Assembly: GCA_964640125.1 (NCBI GenBank)
Contig: CAZXGG010000011.1
Coordinates: forward strand, 4,130-68,129
Length of the DNA: 64,000 nt
Source: G020353115 sp964640125
GTDB lineage: Bacteria; Bacteroidota; Bacteroidia; Bacteroidales; VadinHA17
Direction of reading: 5' to 3'
Of the stretch, positions 34,811 to 43,493 are shown one piece after another. Below the pieces are notes generated by a model. The model did no database searches. It was not told the origin of the DNA and was given only the letters and a program-made list of their open reading frames with translations. The number at the start of each line of letters is the position of its first letter. The first letter of the stretch is position 1. A program made the translations under genes and the position numbers.

Positions 34811-35254
34811 CTATTGACAAGGTAAGAGAAAGGATGTACAAAATAAACATGAACAGTTAATAGTTATGTGTTAATAGTTAATAGGTTGGGTATATGATTT
34901 ATTTGATTTATCCACTTTAAATTCAAAATGCACCCGGTCAGACGTATCGGTACGTGACCTTCGTCAGACGGATACGTTACTCCACCTGGCGGCTGAAGTC
35001 CGCCCGGTGGATAAAACCCTTCAAATAGAAAAAACTGAGAACCTTAAACTGCCCCGAAGGTCCATAAGGAGTACTTCGGACCTTTGGGAAAGGCATTTTT
35101 CCTGCTCACTGTTCACTGCTCACTTCTCTATGCTAATTCATCATTCATCATTCATCACTCACCTCTCACACATATTCTCCCCCCTCCTCTTGACTCGTAT
35201 CTATCTACATCGTATATTTATTTATTCATCTAAGATCAAATAAATCCAATAACC
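34811..35254. repeat. 444-base repeat stretch before the fibre gene
   Basis: No gene. It holds AGTTAAT words (34853-34887) and the left copy of a 19-base direct repeat (34920-34938). CGTCAGACGG-type words lie near 34950-34975. A TCCACC/GGTGGA hairpin (34981-35014) matches the one at 21880. Heptamers CTGCTCA, CTGTTCA, CTGCTCA, then TTCATCA three times and CTCACCT occupy 35103-35172. Confidence 0.8.
34920..34938 (+). repeat. 19-base direct repeat, left copy
   Basis: AATTCAAAATGCACCCGGT occurs here and again, identical, at 39690-39708. The two copies bracket the fibre gene and its leader. Confidence 0.9.
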
Positions 35255-38200
35255 ATGAAACGAATACTACTTTTACTCATCACTCTTCACTCCTGCCTGC
35301 CGGCAGGCAGGGCATCACTCCTGCCTTTCAGGCAGTTAAACCTTATTCATCACTCTTTTTCTTTTAACATGTTGTCTCTAAGACTAGGTTTAATTGTGTC
35401 TCCACGAAGAATATTAACTTTTATCTTTTTACTTTTATCTTTTATCTTCCTGAGCAAGGCACTAGCTCAGGCACCACAAGGCTTCAACTACCAAGCCGTT
35501 GCCCGGGATGATGGAGGAGAATTACTTGCCTCACAGTCCATTGATGTGAAGATCGGTATCCGGGCAGGGAGCGAGAGCGGTACCCTGGCATGGGAAGAGA
35601 CCCATACGGTAACAACCAATGAGTACGGACTCTTTACCCTGGAGATCGGTGATCCCAATGCCCAGCAGGGCTCGGGATCAGCAGCAACCTTCAGTGAAAT
35701 CGAGTGGAGCACCGGGGCACATTACCTGGAGGTCTCCATTAAGGTTGATGCCACTTTTATTCCGATGGGCACTTCAGAGTTACTCTCTGTTCCGTTTGCC
35801 CTGTTTGCAGAGGAGGGCAACGAGGGCCCACAGGGTCCGCAGGGACTCCAGGGTATCCAGGGGCCAAAAGGAGATACCGGTCCGGTGGGCCCACAGGGTG
35901 ATCAGGGGCCGATCGGTCCGACCGGAGAGACCGGACCGCAGGGTCCCTTTGGAGATAAAGGGGACAAGGGAGATACCGGGGAAACCGGACCTGTAGGACC
36001 ACAGGGTCCGAAAGGAGACAAGGGAGATCCGGGAACAGGTCTGACCAACCGTGGTGCATGGATCAACGGGATGATAGTGAACGAAGGGGATTATGTGTTT
36101 GACCGTTCCACAGATGATCCGTTGATCAATACGATGTGGATTTTTCAGGGTGCTCCATCCTATACTTCCACAACACAACCCTACCTGGATCTGGCTAACT
36201 GGATAGAATTTGAGGCACCTGAAGGGCCTGAGGGTCTCCAGGGACCGGTCGGACCACAGGGACCGGAAGGACCGAAAGGGGATACGGGAGATACCGGACC
36301 GCAGGGACCTGTAGGTGCAACGGGACCGACGGGACCGCAGGGACCACAGGGAGATCCGGGTTTGCAAGGACCGCAGGGAGACCAGGGACCGCAAGGGGAC
36401 CAGGGACCACAGGGCACCCAGGGTATCCCGGGAGAACAAGGACCTGCAGGGCCGCAAGGGCCAAAAGGAGATAAAGGAGATCCTGGAGATCCGGCAACCG
36501 ATGACCAGGACCTGAACCTGTCAGGGGATATCCTGACTATCGATAACGGGGTGAATAACATCGACCTGTCCTATTATCTCGATAATACCGACAACCAGGG
36601 ATTAAACCTGACAGGAGATGTCCTGTCCATCGAAGGAGGATCGGGACTGGTCGACCTGTCACTTTATCGCGAAGATGCCGATCCGGACCCTGCCAACGAG
36701 TTGAACACAGGTGCAACCCTGGCAGGAACTACCCTCCAGATCACCGATGCCGGGGGAACCATACCTGTAGACCTTAGTTCACTTAGGGATGAAACAGATC
36801 CAGTTTTCGGCATACATGTGGCAAGCGGGATTTTATCCAGTGATATTACTAACTGGAATAATGCTTTTAGCTGGGGCAATCATGCTACAGTTGGATATCT
36901 TACAGAATTCATAGAAGTTGATGGTGATATTTCCAATGAGCTCCAGGACCTTAATCTAACCGAAAATACCCTTAGCCTGACCAATAGCGGAAGTACCATT
37001 GATCTCTCAGGCTACCTCGACAACACAAACTACTGGGTGGAGAATAGTGATACCATTTATTACCTGGGCGGCAATGTAGGGATTGGAACCACATCCCCAC
37101 AGGGAAAGCTTGAGGTGCAGGGTGACGGGCTGGAAGTACCCGATGAACCCCTGTTTGAGGTGAAACGACAGGACGGACAAACGGTCTTTGCCGTGTACCC
37201 TGAGGGTGTTCGGATCTATGTTGAAGAGTCAGAAGCAAAAGGGACCAAAGGGGGATTTGCCATTGGTGGATTTAACCCGGCAACAAAAGACATAACCAAC
37301 GAATACCTTCGCGTCACACCCGACAGTGTGAGGATATATGTCAACGATGAAGATACAAAAGGAACGAAAGGAGGATTTGCCGTGGGCGGATACAGCCCTC
37401 TGACAAAGGGAATTACAAACGAATACCTGAGAGTATCCCCGGACAGTGTTCGTGTGTATGTCGATGGTGATGCAACAAAAGGAACCAAGGGCGGATTTGC
37501 AATCGGTGGTATCCGACCGTTTAAGGGTCCCGAAGAGGAGTACCTGCGGGTTACTCCGGATAGTGTCAGGGTCTATATCAACGACGAAACTGTTAAAGGA
37601 ACCAAAGGAGGATTTGCTATTGGCGGGTACAGTCCGTTGACAAAGGGTATCACCAGGGAATTCCTGCGTGTTACGGATGACAGTACACGGGTATACGTTG
37701 ATAACGAATCAACAAAAGGAACAAAAGGAGGATTTGCTGTAGGAGGTTACAGCCCGGTCACTAAAGCACCTGCTACTGGTTTTATGCATATGACAAAGGA
37801 TAATTATTTTATCGGGCATGAGAGTGGTAGTGCTACTACTGCAGGACTTTACAACTCATTTATTGGTTATGAAGCAGGTCGTTCAAATACACAGGGAAGT
37901 AATAATGTATTGTTGGGTTATAGAAGCGGATATAATAACCTCTCGGGTAACAAAAACGTATTCCTTGGAACCCATGCCGGGTATAACAATAGTTCTGGAT
38001 TTGAAAATGTTTTTATTGGTGATAGCAGTGGTTTCAACAATGCAACAGGGGAATTGAATATTTTCATGGGCAGGGCGAGTGGAGTTTCTAATTCTGATGG
38101 TGATTATAATATTTTTATAGGATCGAAAAGTGGATATAAAAACACAAATGGATATATGAACACCTTCCTGGGTACCTGGAGCGGGTACAGGAATACAACC

Positions 38201-39676
38201 GGATACGATAATGTATTTATCGGCAATCTATCAGGATATATGAATGACCCGGGTTATCAAAACGTTTTTATTGGCAGCAATAGTGGCGTATATAGTGTTA
38301 ACGGGGATAATAATGTGTTTTTGGGTTGTTATTCAGGTCATCAGAATTCCTATGGAAATTCCAATGTCTACCTGGGATTTGCTGCAGGATATTCGAACGG
38401 TTCAGGCAGCCAGAATATTTTTATCGGTAATTATGCCGGATCCAACGAAACCGGATCCAACAAACTTTATATCGATAACAGTTCAACCGCTAACCCCCTG
38501 ATTTTTGGTGACTTCAGTTCCAATAGCCTGATCATTAACGGCAGTTTTCAAGTAACAGGAACCGTATATGACGATGATGGGGACGCCGGGATATCAGGGC
38601 AGGTGCTTTCCAGTACTGGAGCAGGGACAAACTGGATCACTGCTACCGGGGGTTCAGGTGACGGACATTCTCTTGATGCTGCCGATGGTTCCCCGGTTGA
38701 TGCAGTATATGTGAATAACAATGGTGATGTAGGTATTGGCACAACATCACCTGTCAGCAAAGTGGATGTTGCCGGTGCAATAAATCTTAACAAGGGTATT
38801 CTTGGGGCATCAGCACTGTTTGTCAATTCAGCCCAGGCATTATGGTACAATGGAACCTATTTCAGCTGGGGTTATGGAGGTCAACATAACTATTTTGCCG
38901 ACCGGGTTGGGATTGGTACTGCATCACCAACCTACAACCTTCATGTAGAGGATAATACAGCATCAAATGATAATCCGGCAATATACGGAAAACATGCTGT
39001 TACCGATTACTATGGAATCGGGGTACAGGGTGAAGGAAAGTACATAGGAGTATACGGTGTCAATAATACAGCATCGGTGTCAGGGTATGGTGTATATGGT
39101 CAGGCATATGGCAGCGGCACAGGTACCAGGTATGGGATTTATGGAACAGCAAGCGGCGGAGATGTAGCATATGCAGGTTATTTTGCAGGAAACGTGCACG
39201 TTACGGGAACACTTTCAAAAAGTGCCGGATCATTTAAGATCGATCATCCCCTCGATCCGAAAAACAGGTACCTCTCCCATTCATTTGTTGAAAGCCCGGA
39301 TATGAAAAACCTGTATGATGGGATCGTAGTGCTGAATGGAGCCGGGAAAGCCATTGTGGAACTTCCCGTTTGGTTTGAAGAACTGAATATGGAATTCCGC
39401 TATCAGCTCACAGCCATTGGAGGGCCAGGACCAAACCTTTATATTTCCTCGGAAGTATCCGGCAACCAATTTGAAATTGCCGGAGGTGAACCGGGCTTGA
39501 AAGTATCCTGGCAGGTCACCGGCATCAGAAAAGATCCCTATGCAGAAAAATACAGGATACAGGTTGAAGAAGAAAAAGCACCCGGGGAAAGGGGATATTA
39601 CCTGCACCCGGAGTTGTATAATGAAAGTAAAGAAAAAGGATTGGATTTTGCAACACGGAAACCGATCAATAAATAA
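35255..39676 (+). CDS. Collagen-like, repeat-built surface fibre protein
   Basis: A 1473-residue exported protein. Residues ~72-110 (APQGFNYQAVARD) are the usual first domain of Bacteroidetes fibre proteins. Two Gly-X-Y collagen-like blocks follow (~190-262 and ~325-415). Beta-rich parts and a GNVGIGTTSPQGKLEV site lead to five 40-residue units (SVRVYVxxxxTKGTKGGFAIGGYSP). About eleven 17-residue units NVFIGxxSGYxNxxGxx come next, like a trimeric beta-roll head. The conserved C-terminal domain (LDPKNRYLSHSFVESPDMKNLYDG to ERGYYLHP) ends it. No type IX tail is seen. The N-terminus is abnormal: repeat DNA seems to have entered the signal peptide. ATG 35369 is an alternative start. Probable role: adhesion or surface coat. 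Confidence 0.85.
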   Translation: MKRILLLLITLHSCLPAGRASLLPFRQLNLIHHSFSFNMLSLRLGLIVSPRRILTFIFLLLSFIFLSKALAQAPQGFNYQAVARDDGGELLASQSIDVKIGIRAGSESGTLAWEETHTVTTNEYGLFTLEIGDPNAQQGSGSAATFSEIEWSTGAHYLEVSIKVDATFIPMGTSELLSVPFALFAEEGNEGPQGPQGLQGIQGPKGDTGPVGPQGDQGPIGPTGETGPQGPFGDKGDKGDTGETGPVGPQGPKGDKGDPGTGLTNRGAWINGMIVNEGDYVFDRSTDDPLINTMWIFQGAPSYTSTTQPYLDLANWIEFEAPEGPEGLQGPVGPQGPEGPKGDTGDTGPQGPVGATGPTGPQGPQGDPGLQGPQGDQGPQGDQGPQGTQGIPGEQGPAGPQGPKGDKGDPGDPATDDQDLNLSGDILTIDNGVNNIDLSYYLDNTDNQGLNLTGDVLSIEGGSGLVDLSLYREDADPDPANELNTGATLAGTTLQITDAGGTIPVDLSSLRDETDPVFGIHVASGILSSDITNWNNAFSWGNHATVGYLTEFIEVDGDISNELQDLNLTENTLSLTNSGSTIDLSGYLDNTNYWVENSDTIYYLGGNVGIGTTSPQGKLEVQGDGLEVPDEPLFEVKRQDGQTVFAVYPEGVRIYVEESEAKGTKGGFAIGGFNPATKDITNEYLRVTPDSVRIYVNDEDTKGTKGGFAVGGYSPLTKGITNEYLRVSPDSVRVYVDGDATKGTKGGFAIGGIRPFKGPEEEYLRVTPDSVRVYINDETVKGTKGGFAIGGYSPLTKGITREFLRVTDDSTRVYVDNESTKGTKGGFAVGGYSPVTKAPATGFMHMTKDNYFIGHESGSATTAGLYNSFIGYEAGRSNTQGSNNVLLGYRSGYNNLSGNKNVFLGTHAGYNNSSGFENVFIGDSSGFNNATGELNIFMGRASGVSNSDGDYNIFIGSKSGYKNTNGYMNTFLGTWSGYRNTTGYDNVFIGNLSGYMNDPGYQNVFIGSNSGVYSVNGDNNVFLGCYSGHQNSYGNSNVYLGFAAGYSNGSGSQNIFIGNYAGSNETGSNKLYIDNSSTANPLIFGDFSSNSLIINGSFQVTGTVYDDDGDAGISGQVLSSTGAGTNWITATGGSGDGHSLDAADGSPVDAVYVNNNGDVGIGTTSPVSKVDVAGAINLNKGILGASALFVNSAQALWYNGTYFSWGYGGQHNYFADRVGIGTASPTYNLHVEDNTASNDNPAIYGKHAVTDYYGIGVQGEGKYIGVYGVNNTASVSGYGVYGQAYGSGTGTRYGIYGTASGGDVAYAGYFAGNVHVTGTLSKSAGSFKIDHPLDPKNRYLSHSFVESPDMKNLYDGIVVLNGAGKAIVELPVWFEELNMEFRYQLTAIGGPGPNLYISSEVSGNQFEIAGGEPGLKVSWQVTGIRKDPYAEKYRIQVEEEKAPGERGYYLHPELYNESKEKGLDFATRKPINK
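35277..35448 (+). repeat. Repeat DNA inside the fibre gene's signal-peptide coding region
   Basis: Heptamers CTCATCA, CTCTTCA, CTCCTGC lead into the palindrome CCTGCCTGCCGGCAGGCAGG. More repeat-like DNA follows, and then the words TTTATCT, TTTTACT, TTTATCT, TTTATCT (35418-35448). These are the reverse complement of the AAGATAA array at 31197. The reading frame stays open through all of it. Confidence 0.75.
37201..37790 (+). repeat. Five 120-bp in-frame repeats (40-residue units)
   Basis: Units begin VRIYVEESEAKG, VRIYVNDEDTKG, VRVYVDGDATKG, VRVYINDETVKG, TRVYVDNESTKG. Each contains KGTKGGFA(I/V)GG; the third unit is one residue shorter. Confidence 0.85.
37854..38448 (+). repeat. About eleven 51-bp in-frame repeats (17-residue units)
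   Basis: Consensus NVFIGxxSGYxNxxGxx with Gly at fixed positions, as in stacked beta-roll adhesin heads. The period is 17 residues with almost no length change. Confidence 0.85.
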
Positions 39677-39689
39677 GTGATTTGGGTGT

Positions 39690-39708
39690 AATTCAAAATG
39701 CACCCGGT
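39690..39708 (+). repeat. 19-base direct repeat, right copy
   Basis: Exact copy of the sequence at 34920-34938, 13 bases after the fibre gene stop. The remaining DNA to 39942 holds no gene. Confidence 0.9.
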
Positions 39709-39942
39709 AGCTGTTGCTATTTATAAATTTGGTGCTTCTGCCTCGGTAAAAGCTTGGAATGTATTTTTAGCTCTGTAGGAGCTTTCTAAGTCTTTTCCTT
39801 TGCCTTTGCCGACGATTGGAGGCAAATGTAGAAACCTTAGCCTATTAGACCATTGTGATATCCAGGGTTGTAATCTTCTCCTCCAGGATTTGTAAGCTTT
39901 TCAAAGAACGCACAAAAAGCCCACACCGACTGAACTCCTTCG

Positions 39943-40512
39943 TTAGAATCCGCTGGCCCCACCCGAAACAATAAATTTCATTATGTCTCCGGATGATGCA
40001 TTAAGGGGTCTTACATGCTCAATGGGTACAATAAACAGCTCTCCTGAAAAATTATATGAATGGGGAAAATAAACAGCCACTTTTTTATCCTTAACTCCCA
40101 GGCTTGAAAGGTCTTCCTGTGTAAGAAAGCCCAGTTTCTCCAAATTGGACAGGTGGTTTACCCTTACCATAACGGGATTACTGAATTTTTTTCCCTTACC
40201 CACAAAAGCGGATAACAGATCACTGATAGCTACATAAATCCAGTTAATCAGAGGAACTTTTTCCAGGAGTTCTGATGCCAATAACTTAACCGGCCTCGCA
40301 ATGATGGTTTGTCCGATAATTCCAACAAGTATGATAAGCAGTATCACGGCCAGCAGGTTAATGCCAGGGATGTTGACCGGCAAAAGGGGATCGATGTATT
40401 TATCAAGTAACCGGTCAATAAATGTAAAGACCAAGTAGACAATATATGCAGTCACTCCCAGTGGTGCAATGTAGATCAATCCCTGAATGAAATACCTTAC
40501 GATTTTTTTCAT
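39943..40512 (-). CDS. DUF502 membrane protein
   Basis: A 189-residue protein with two N-terminal helices (FIQGLIYIAPLGVTAYIVYLVF; PGINLLAVILLIILVGIIGQ) and a soluble C-terminal domain. The family features of DUF502 are visible: the IPGxx..L spacing, LLASELLEKVPLINWIYVAISDL, and AVYFPHSYNFSGELFIVP near the end. The family's function is unknown; it is thought to act at the inner membrane. It diverges from floA. Confidence 0.88.
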   Translation of the reverse strand: MKKIVRYFIQGLIYIAPLGVTAYIVYLVFTFIDRLLDKYIDPLLPVNIPGINLLAVILLIILVGIIGQTIIARPVKLLASELLEKVPLINWIYVAISDLLSAFVGKGKKFSNPVMVRVNHLSNLEKLGFLTQEDLSSLGVKDKKVAVYFPHSYNFSGELFIVPIEHVRPLNASSGDIMKFIVSGGASGF

Positions 40513-40893
40513 GATATGGTGTTTTATCTGTCAGTATTCTATTAATGCAAATGCAATTCTGTTGTTTTGATGCCTTATGGTGTTATTCTGTGATAATTGT
40601 GATCGGTCATTATCTCAAGGTTGGATAAAATGTTCCTTCACATGTTCTAACCCGAACGATCCGGGAAAGAACACCACGCTGATAACATCCATGCGATTTA
40701 TAAGGCTTTTTAAAGTTATAAAAATCCTTCCGTTTTTTTATCTTCCGTTACATAACATTGTAATGATAAAATGAGTAACTTTATATGAAATCACAACTTT
40801 AATATAAGCCCAGTTTAGTTCTGATTTATTTTACAACACACAGTGAAAGTACTGAGTAATAAAATTTTTGTTAAACTAAAAACCTGATTGAAC
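40513..40893. other. 381-base divergent intergenic region, no gene
   Basis: AT-rich spacer between the DUF502 and floA starts. It must hold both promoters, but no clean TTTG-N19-TAnnTTTG pair was found. A short IR CCCGAACGATCCGGG lies near 40651. The plus frame at 40577-40774 has no features of a real protein. Confidence 0.6.
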
Positions 40894-41877
40894 ATGCATG
40901 GAATAGGATTATATATTGTAGTTATTGTCGGGGCGTTAGTCCTCCTGTGGATCATCCTTTATTTTATCCCGATCGGATTATGGTTTCAGGCATTGGTTTC
41001 GGGAGTAAGAATCTCCCTATTGCAATTAATCTTTATGAGATGGAGAAAAGTCCCTCCATCGATGATTGTAATTGCCCTGATTGAAGGTACAAAGGCTGGA
41101 TTGGTACTTAACAGGGATGACCTTGAGGCTCACTACCTTGCCGGAGGAAGAGTTCAAAAGGTTGTCCATTCGCTGGTTTCTGCTTCCAAAGCGAATATCG
41201 ATTTGCCTTTCCAGATGGCAACTGCCATCGACCTGGCAGGCCGTGATGTATTTGAAGCCGTGCAGATGTCTGTTAATCCGAAGGTTATAGATACACCGCC
41301 GGTTACAGCTGTTTCAAAGGACGGTATCCAGCTGATTGCCAAGGCCAGGGTAACTGTACGAGCCAATATTAGGCAGCTGGTTGGCGGGGCTGGGGAGGAA
41401 ACCGTCCTGGCCCGGGTTGGTGAAGGAATCGTTTCCTCCATTGGTTCATCCAATTCACATAAGTCCGTACTGGAGAATCCTGATTCCATATCAAAAGTAG
41501 TTCTTGAAAAAGGCCTTGACGCAGGAACTGCTTTTGAAATCCTTTCAATTGATATTGCGGATATTGATATCGGTAAAAATATTGGTGCAGTTTTACAGAT
41601 GGACCAGGCGAATGCCGATAAGAATATTGCCCAGGCAAAAGCGGAGCAGAGAAGGGCCATGGCTATAGCAGTGGAACAGGAAATGATAGCAAAAGCACAG
41701 GAAGCCCGGGCCAAGGTGATTGAAGCCGAAGTCCAGGTCCCGCTGGCCATGGCAGAAGCTTTCCGCCAGGGAAACCTGGGTATCATGGATTACCCGAGGA
41801 TGAAGAATACCCAAGCGGATAGCGGGATGAGAGACTCCATTGCCAGGCCAGGCCGCGGTAGTTCGAAAAAAGATTAA
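40894..41877 (+). CDS. floA: Flotillin-like protein FloA
   Basis: A 327-residue membrane-microdomain scaffold of the bacterial flotillin (FloA/YqfA) group. One N-terminal hydrophobic hairpin (GLYIVVIVGALVLLWIILYF) is followed by the SPFH domain (DLEAHYLAGGRVQKVVHSLVSA; TPPVTAVSKDGIQLIAKARVTVRANI). An Ala/Glu-rich coiled coil (NADKNIAQAKAEQRRAMAIAVEQEM) and a conserved YPRMKN tail end the protein. I use ATG 40894; TTG 40888 would add two residues. It is monocistronic with a terminator hairpin after it. Confidence 0.93.
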   Translation: MHGIGLYIVVIVGALVLLWIILYFIPIGLWFQALVSGVRISLLQLIFMRWRKVPPSMIVIALIEGTKAGLVLNRDDLEAHYLAGGRVQKVVHSLVSASKANIDLPFQMATAIDLAGRDVFEAVQMSVNPKVIDTPPVTAVSKDGIQLIAKARVTVRANIRQLVGGAGEETVLARVGEGIVSSIGSSNSHKSVLENPDSISKVVLEKGLDAGTAFEILSIDIADIDIGKNIGAVLQMDQANADKNIAQAKAEQRRAMAIAVEQEMIAKAQEARAKVIEAEVQVPLAMAEAFRQGNLGIMDYPRMKNTQADSGMRDSIARPGRGSSKKD

Positions 41878-41924
41878 TGGTTAAGATTGCCGTTAAAGAA
41901 GCTGTATTAAAAGTGAAATTAGCC

Positions 41925-41959
41925 ACGGAGAACGCAGAATCGGGTTCTCCGTAGTTTTT
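41925..41959 (+). terminator. floA terminator
   Basis: A nine-base perfect stem ACGGAGAAC / GTTCTCCGT with a ten-base loop, then AG and five T, 47 bases after the floA stop. Confidence 0.6.
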
Positions 41960-42101
41960 GGGGGAGTATTGTTTTGTCAATTATAAAAACGGACAAATAA
42001 GAATCCAACGTAGGCATAACCCACCGGGGTCGGTTTTGATGCCATCGATAGGCCATTTTTCCCGAAGTAATTATTCTCAAAAAGCCTAATACCATTTTCT
42101 T

Positions 42102-43493
42102 TCATAACTTCGTTACACAGTCGCACCTATTGCCTATGTGTCGTTTGAAAGCCGCGTATGTTTCACAACTCAGCTGAGAATTTTTCCTGAATGAGAGATT
42201 ACCCACCAGGCTGATCAGTGGTTGGCGTCGACCCCACAGGTTGCCCCAAACCCGGCGCAGAATGCGCGGCAAAGAATAGAAGGTCCGGTCGCAGGAAAGC
42301 ATCTCGTCACAGATACCATCTAGGGACAGATGCTTATACCGGGCAACCGGGAAAGTCAGCGTGTAATATTTCCAGTCTTCCGGGAATGTATCGAGAGTGA
42401 TGCGGCCCTCCGCTTTCATCTGGTCCCACAGGCGTGTGCCGGGCAAGGGTGTCAGAAACAGCGTGTTGAGATTGTCCAAGCCATACTGGCTGGCCGCCTT
42501 GGCGATGCGTTTTCCGATGCCCGGTTCATCCACGTCCAAACCGATGATAAAGGAACCCACAACCATGATTCCGTACTGTTGGATGCGCCGCACAGAGGCC
42601 CGAGAGTTCCGGCCCTTCAGAAAATTGAACTTCTTGCTGAGTTCCCGAAGCCCCTCCAACGTTGGTGACTCGAAGCCGATGAAGATGCCCCGGCAGCCCG
42701 CCTTCGCAGCCAACGCCAGGAGTTCTTCGTCATCGGCGAAGTTGATCGTGGCTTGTGCGACCCATTCTTTATTCAGTTTCGCCTTCACCATGGCTCGAAA
42801 CAGGTTCTTGGCGCGGGCGATGTGTTCAGGACGCGTGCCCACGAGGTTATCGTCCACTACCAGTACGCGTTTCTCTCGGATCAGCTGAAATTCCCGAACG
42901 ACGTCCTCAATGGATCGCATTCGGTAGTGGGCCCCGTTGAACGCTGTTACACTGCAGAAACTACAGTTCAAGGGACAGCCGCGCGTGGTCTGAATAGCTC
43001 CGAAGTCATATCCTGTAGCCAACAAATCATGACGAGCGGCTGGGATATCGCTTATCTCAGCGAGCCCTCCGTCATACCGGCGTTTCAGGCAGCCATGCCG
43101 AGCGTCCTCCAGCACCTGAGGCCAGATGCCTTCGCCTTCCCCCGTGACAACCGAGTCTGTATGCTCCATGGCTTCGTCCAAGCACATGGTTGCGTGAATG
43201 CCGCCCATGACGACGGGTACACACAGACGCCGGAAGTAAGCGGCCACCTCATAGGCCCTGTTCGCCTGTGAGGTGAAAGCAGTGATGCCCACCAGATCTG
43301 GTAGAGGCATCGATGGATAATCCGGAGCACCGAAGTTTTCGTCAACGATCGAGATTTCCCACTCCGGCGGGGTCAGGCCTGCAAGAACCATAAGGCTGAG
43401 CGGTTTCCACACCCGGTAACGATTCCAGCGATTTTCCCTGATTCTGAGGATGTTGACTAGCGGGTTCGAAGGATTGATCAAATATAGTCGCAT
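42102..43493 (-). CDS. B12-binding-domain radical SAM protein
   Basis: A 463-residue enzyme with an N-terminal B12-binding-like Rossmann domain (~1-140: LYLINPSNP; DLVGITAFTSQANRAYEVA; VPVVMGGIHATMCLDEA). A radical SAM barrel follows, with the 4Fe-4S ligands Cys173, Cys177 and Cys180 in RGCPLNCSFCSV, and GIFIGFESP further on. Such enzymes methylate or rearrange unactivated carbons; the substrate is unknown. The gene is strikingly GC-rich with codons such as GCC, CGG, CTG, unlike the AT-leaning genes around it. This points to recent transfer from a GC-rich donor. It stands alone and would depend on cobalamin. Confidence 0.85.
   Translation of the reverse strand: MRLYLINPSNPLVNILRIRENRWNRYRVWKPLSLMVLAGLTPPEWEISIVDENFGAPDYPSMPLPDLVGITAFTSQANRAYEVAAYFRRLCVPVVMGGIHATMCLDEAMEHTDSVVTGEGEGIWPQVLEDARHGCLKRRYDGGLAEISDIPAARHDLLATGYDFGAIQTTRGCPLNCSFCSVTAFNGAHYRMRSIEDVVREFQLIREKRVLVVDDNLVGTRPEHIARAKNLFRAMVKAKLNKEWVAQATINFADDEELLALAAKAGCRGIFIGFESPTLEGLRELSKKFNFLKGRNSRASVRRIQQYGIMVVGSFIIGLDVDEPGIGKRIAKAASQYGLDNLNTLFLTPLPGTRLWDQMKAEGRITLDTFPEDWKYYTLTFPVARYKHLSLDGICDEMLSCDRTFYSLPRILRRVWGNLWGRRQPLISLVGNLSFRKNSQLSCETYAAFKRHIGNRCDCVTKL

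Noticed and set aside
36230..36500. Possible CRISPR or tandem DNA array
   Set aside because: The periodic pattern is the 9-base Gly-X-Y codon repeat within a gene; there are no unique spacers.
35780..36561. Several long minus-strand frames
   Set aside because: They are mirror images of the Gly-X-Y collagen-like codons and are Ser/Arg/Pro-rich low-complexity text.
40577..40774. 65-residue plus-strand frame
   Set aside because: It lies between divergent genes, has no family pattern, and overlaps the expected promoter region.
42753..43271. 172-residue plus-strand frame opposite the radical SAM gene
   Set aside because: Shadow of a GC-rich gene; the minus frame holds the clear CxxxCxxC and B12-binding motifs.
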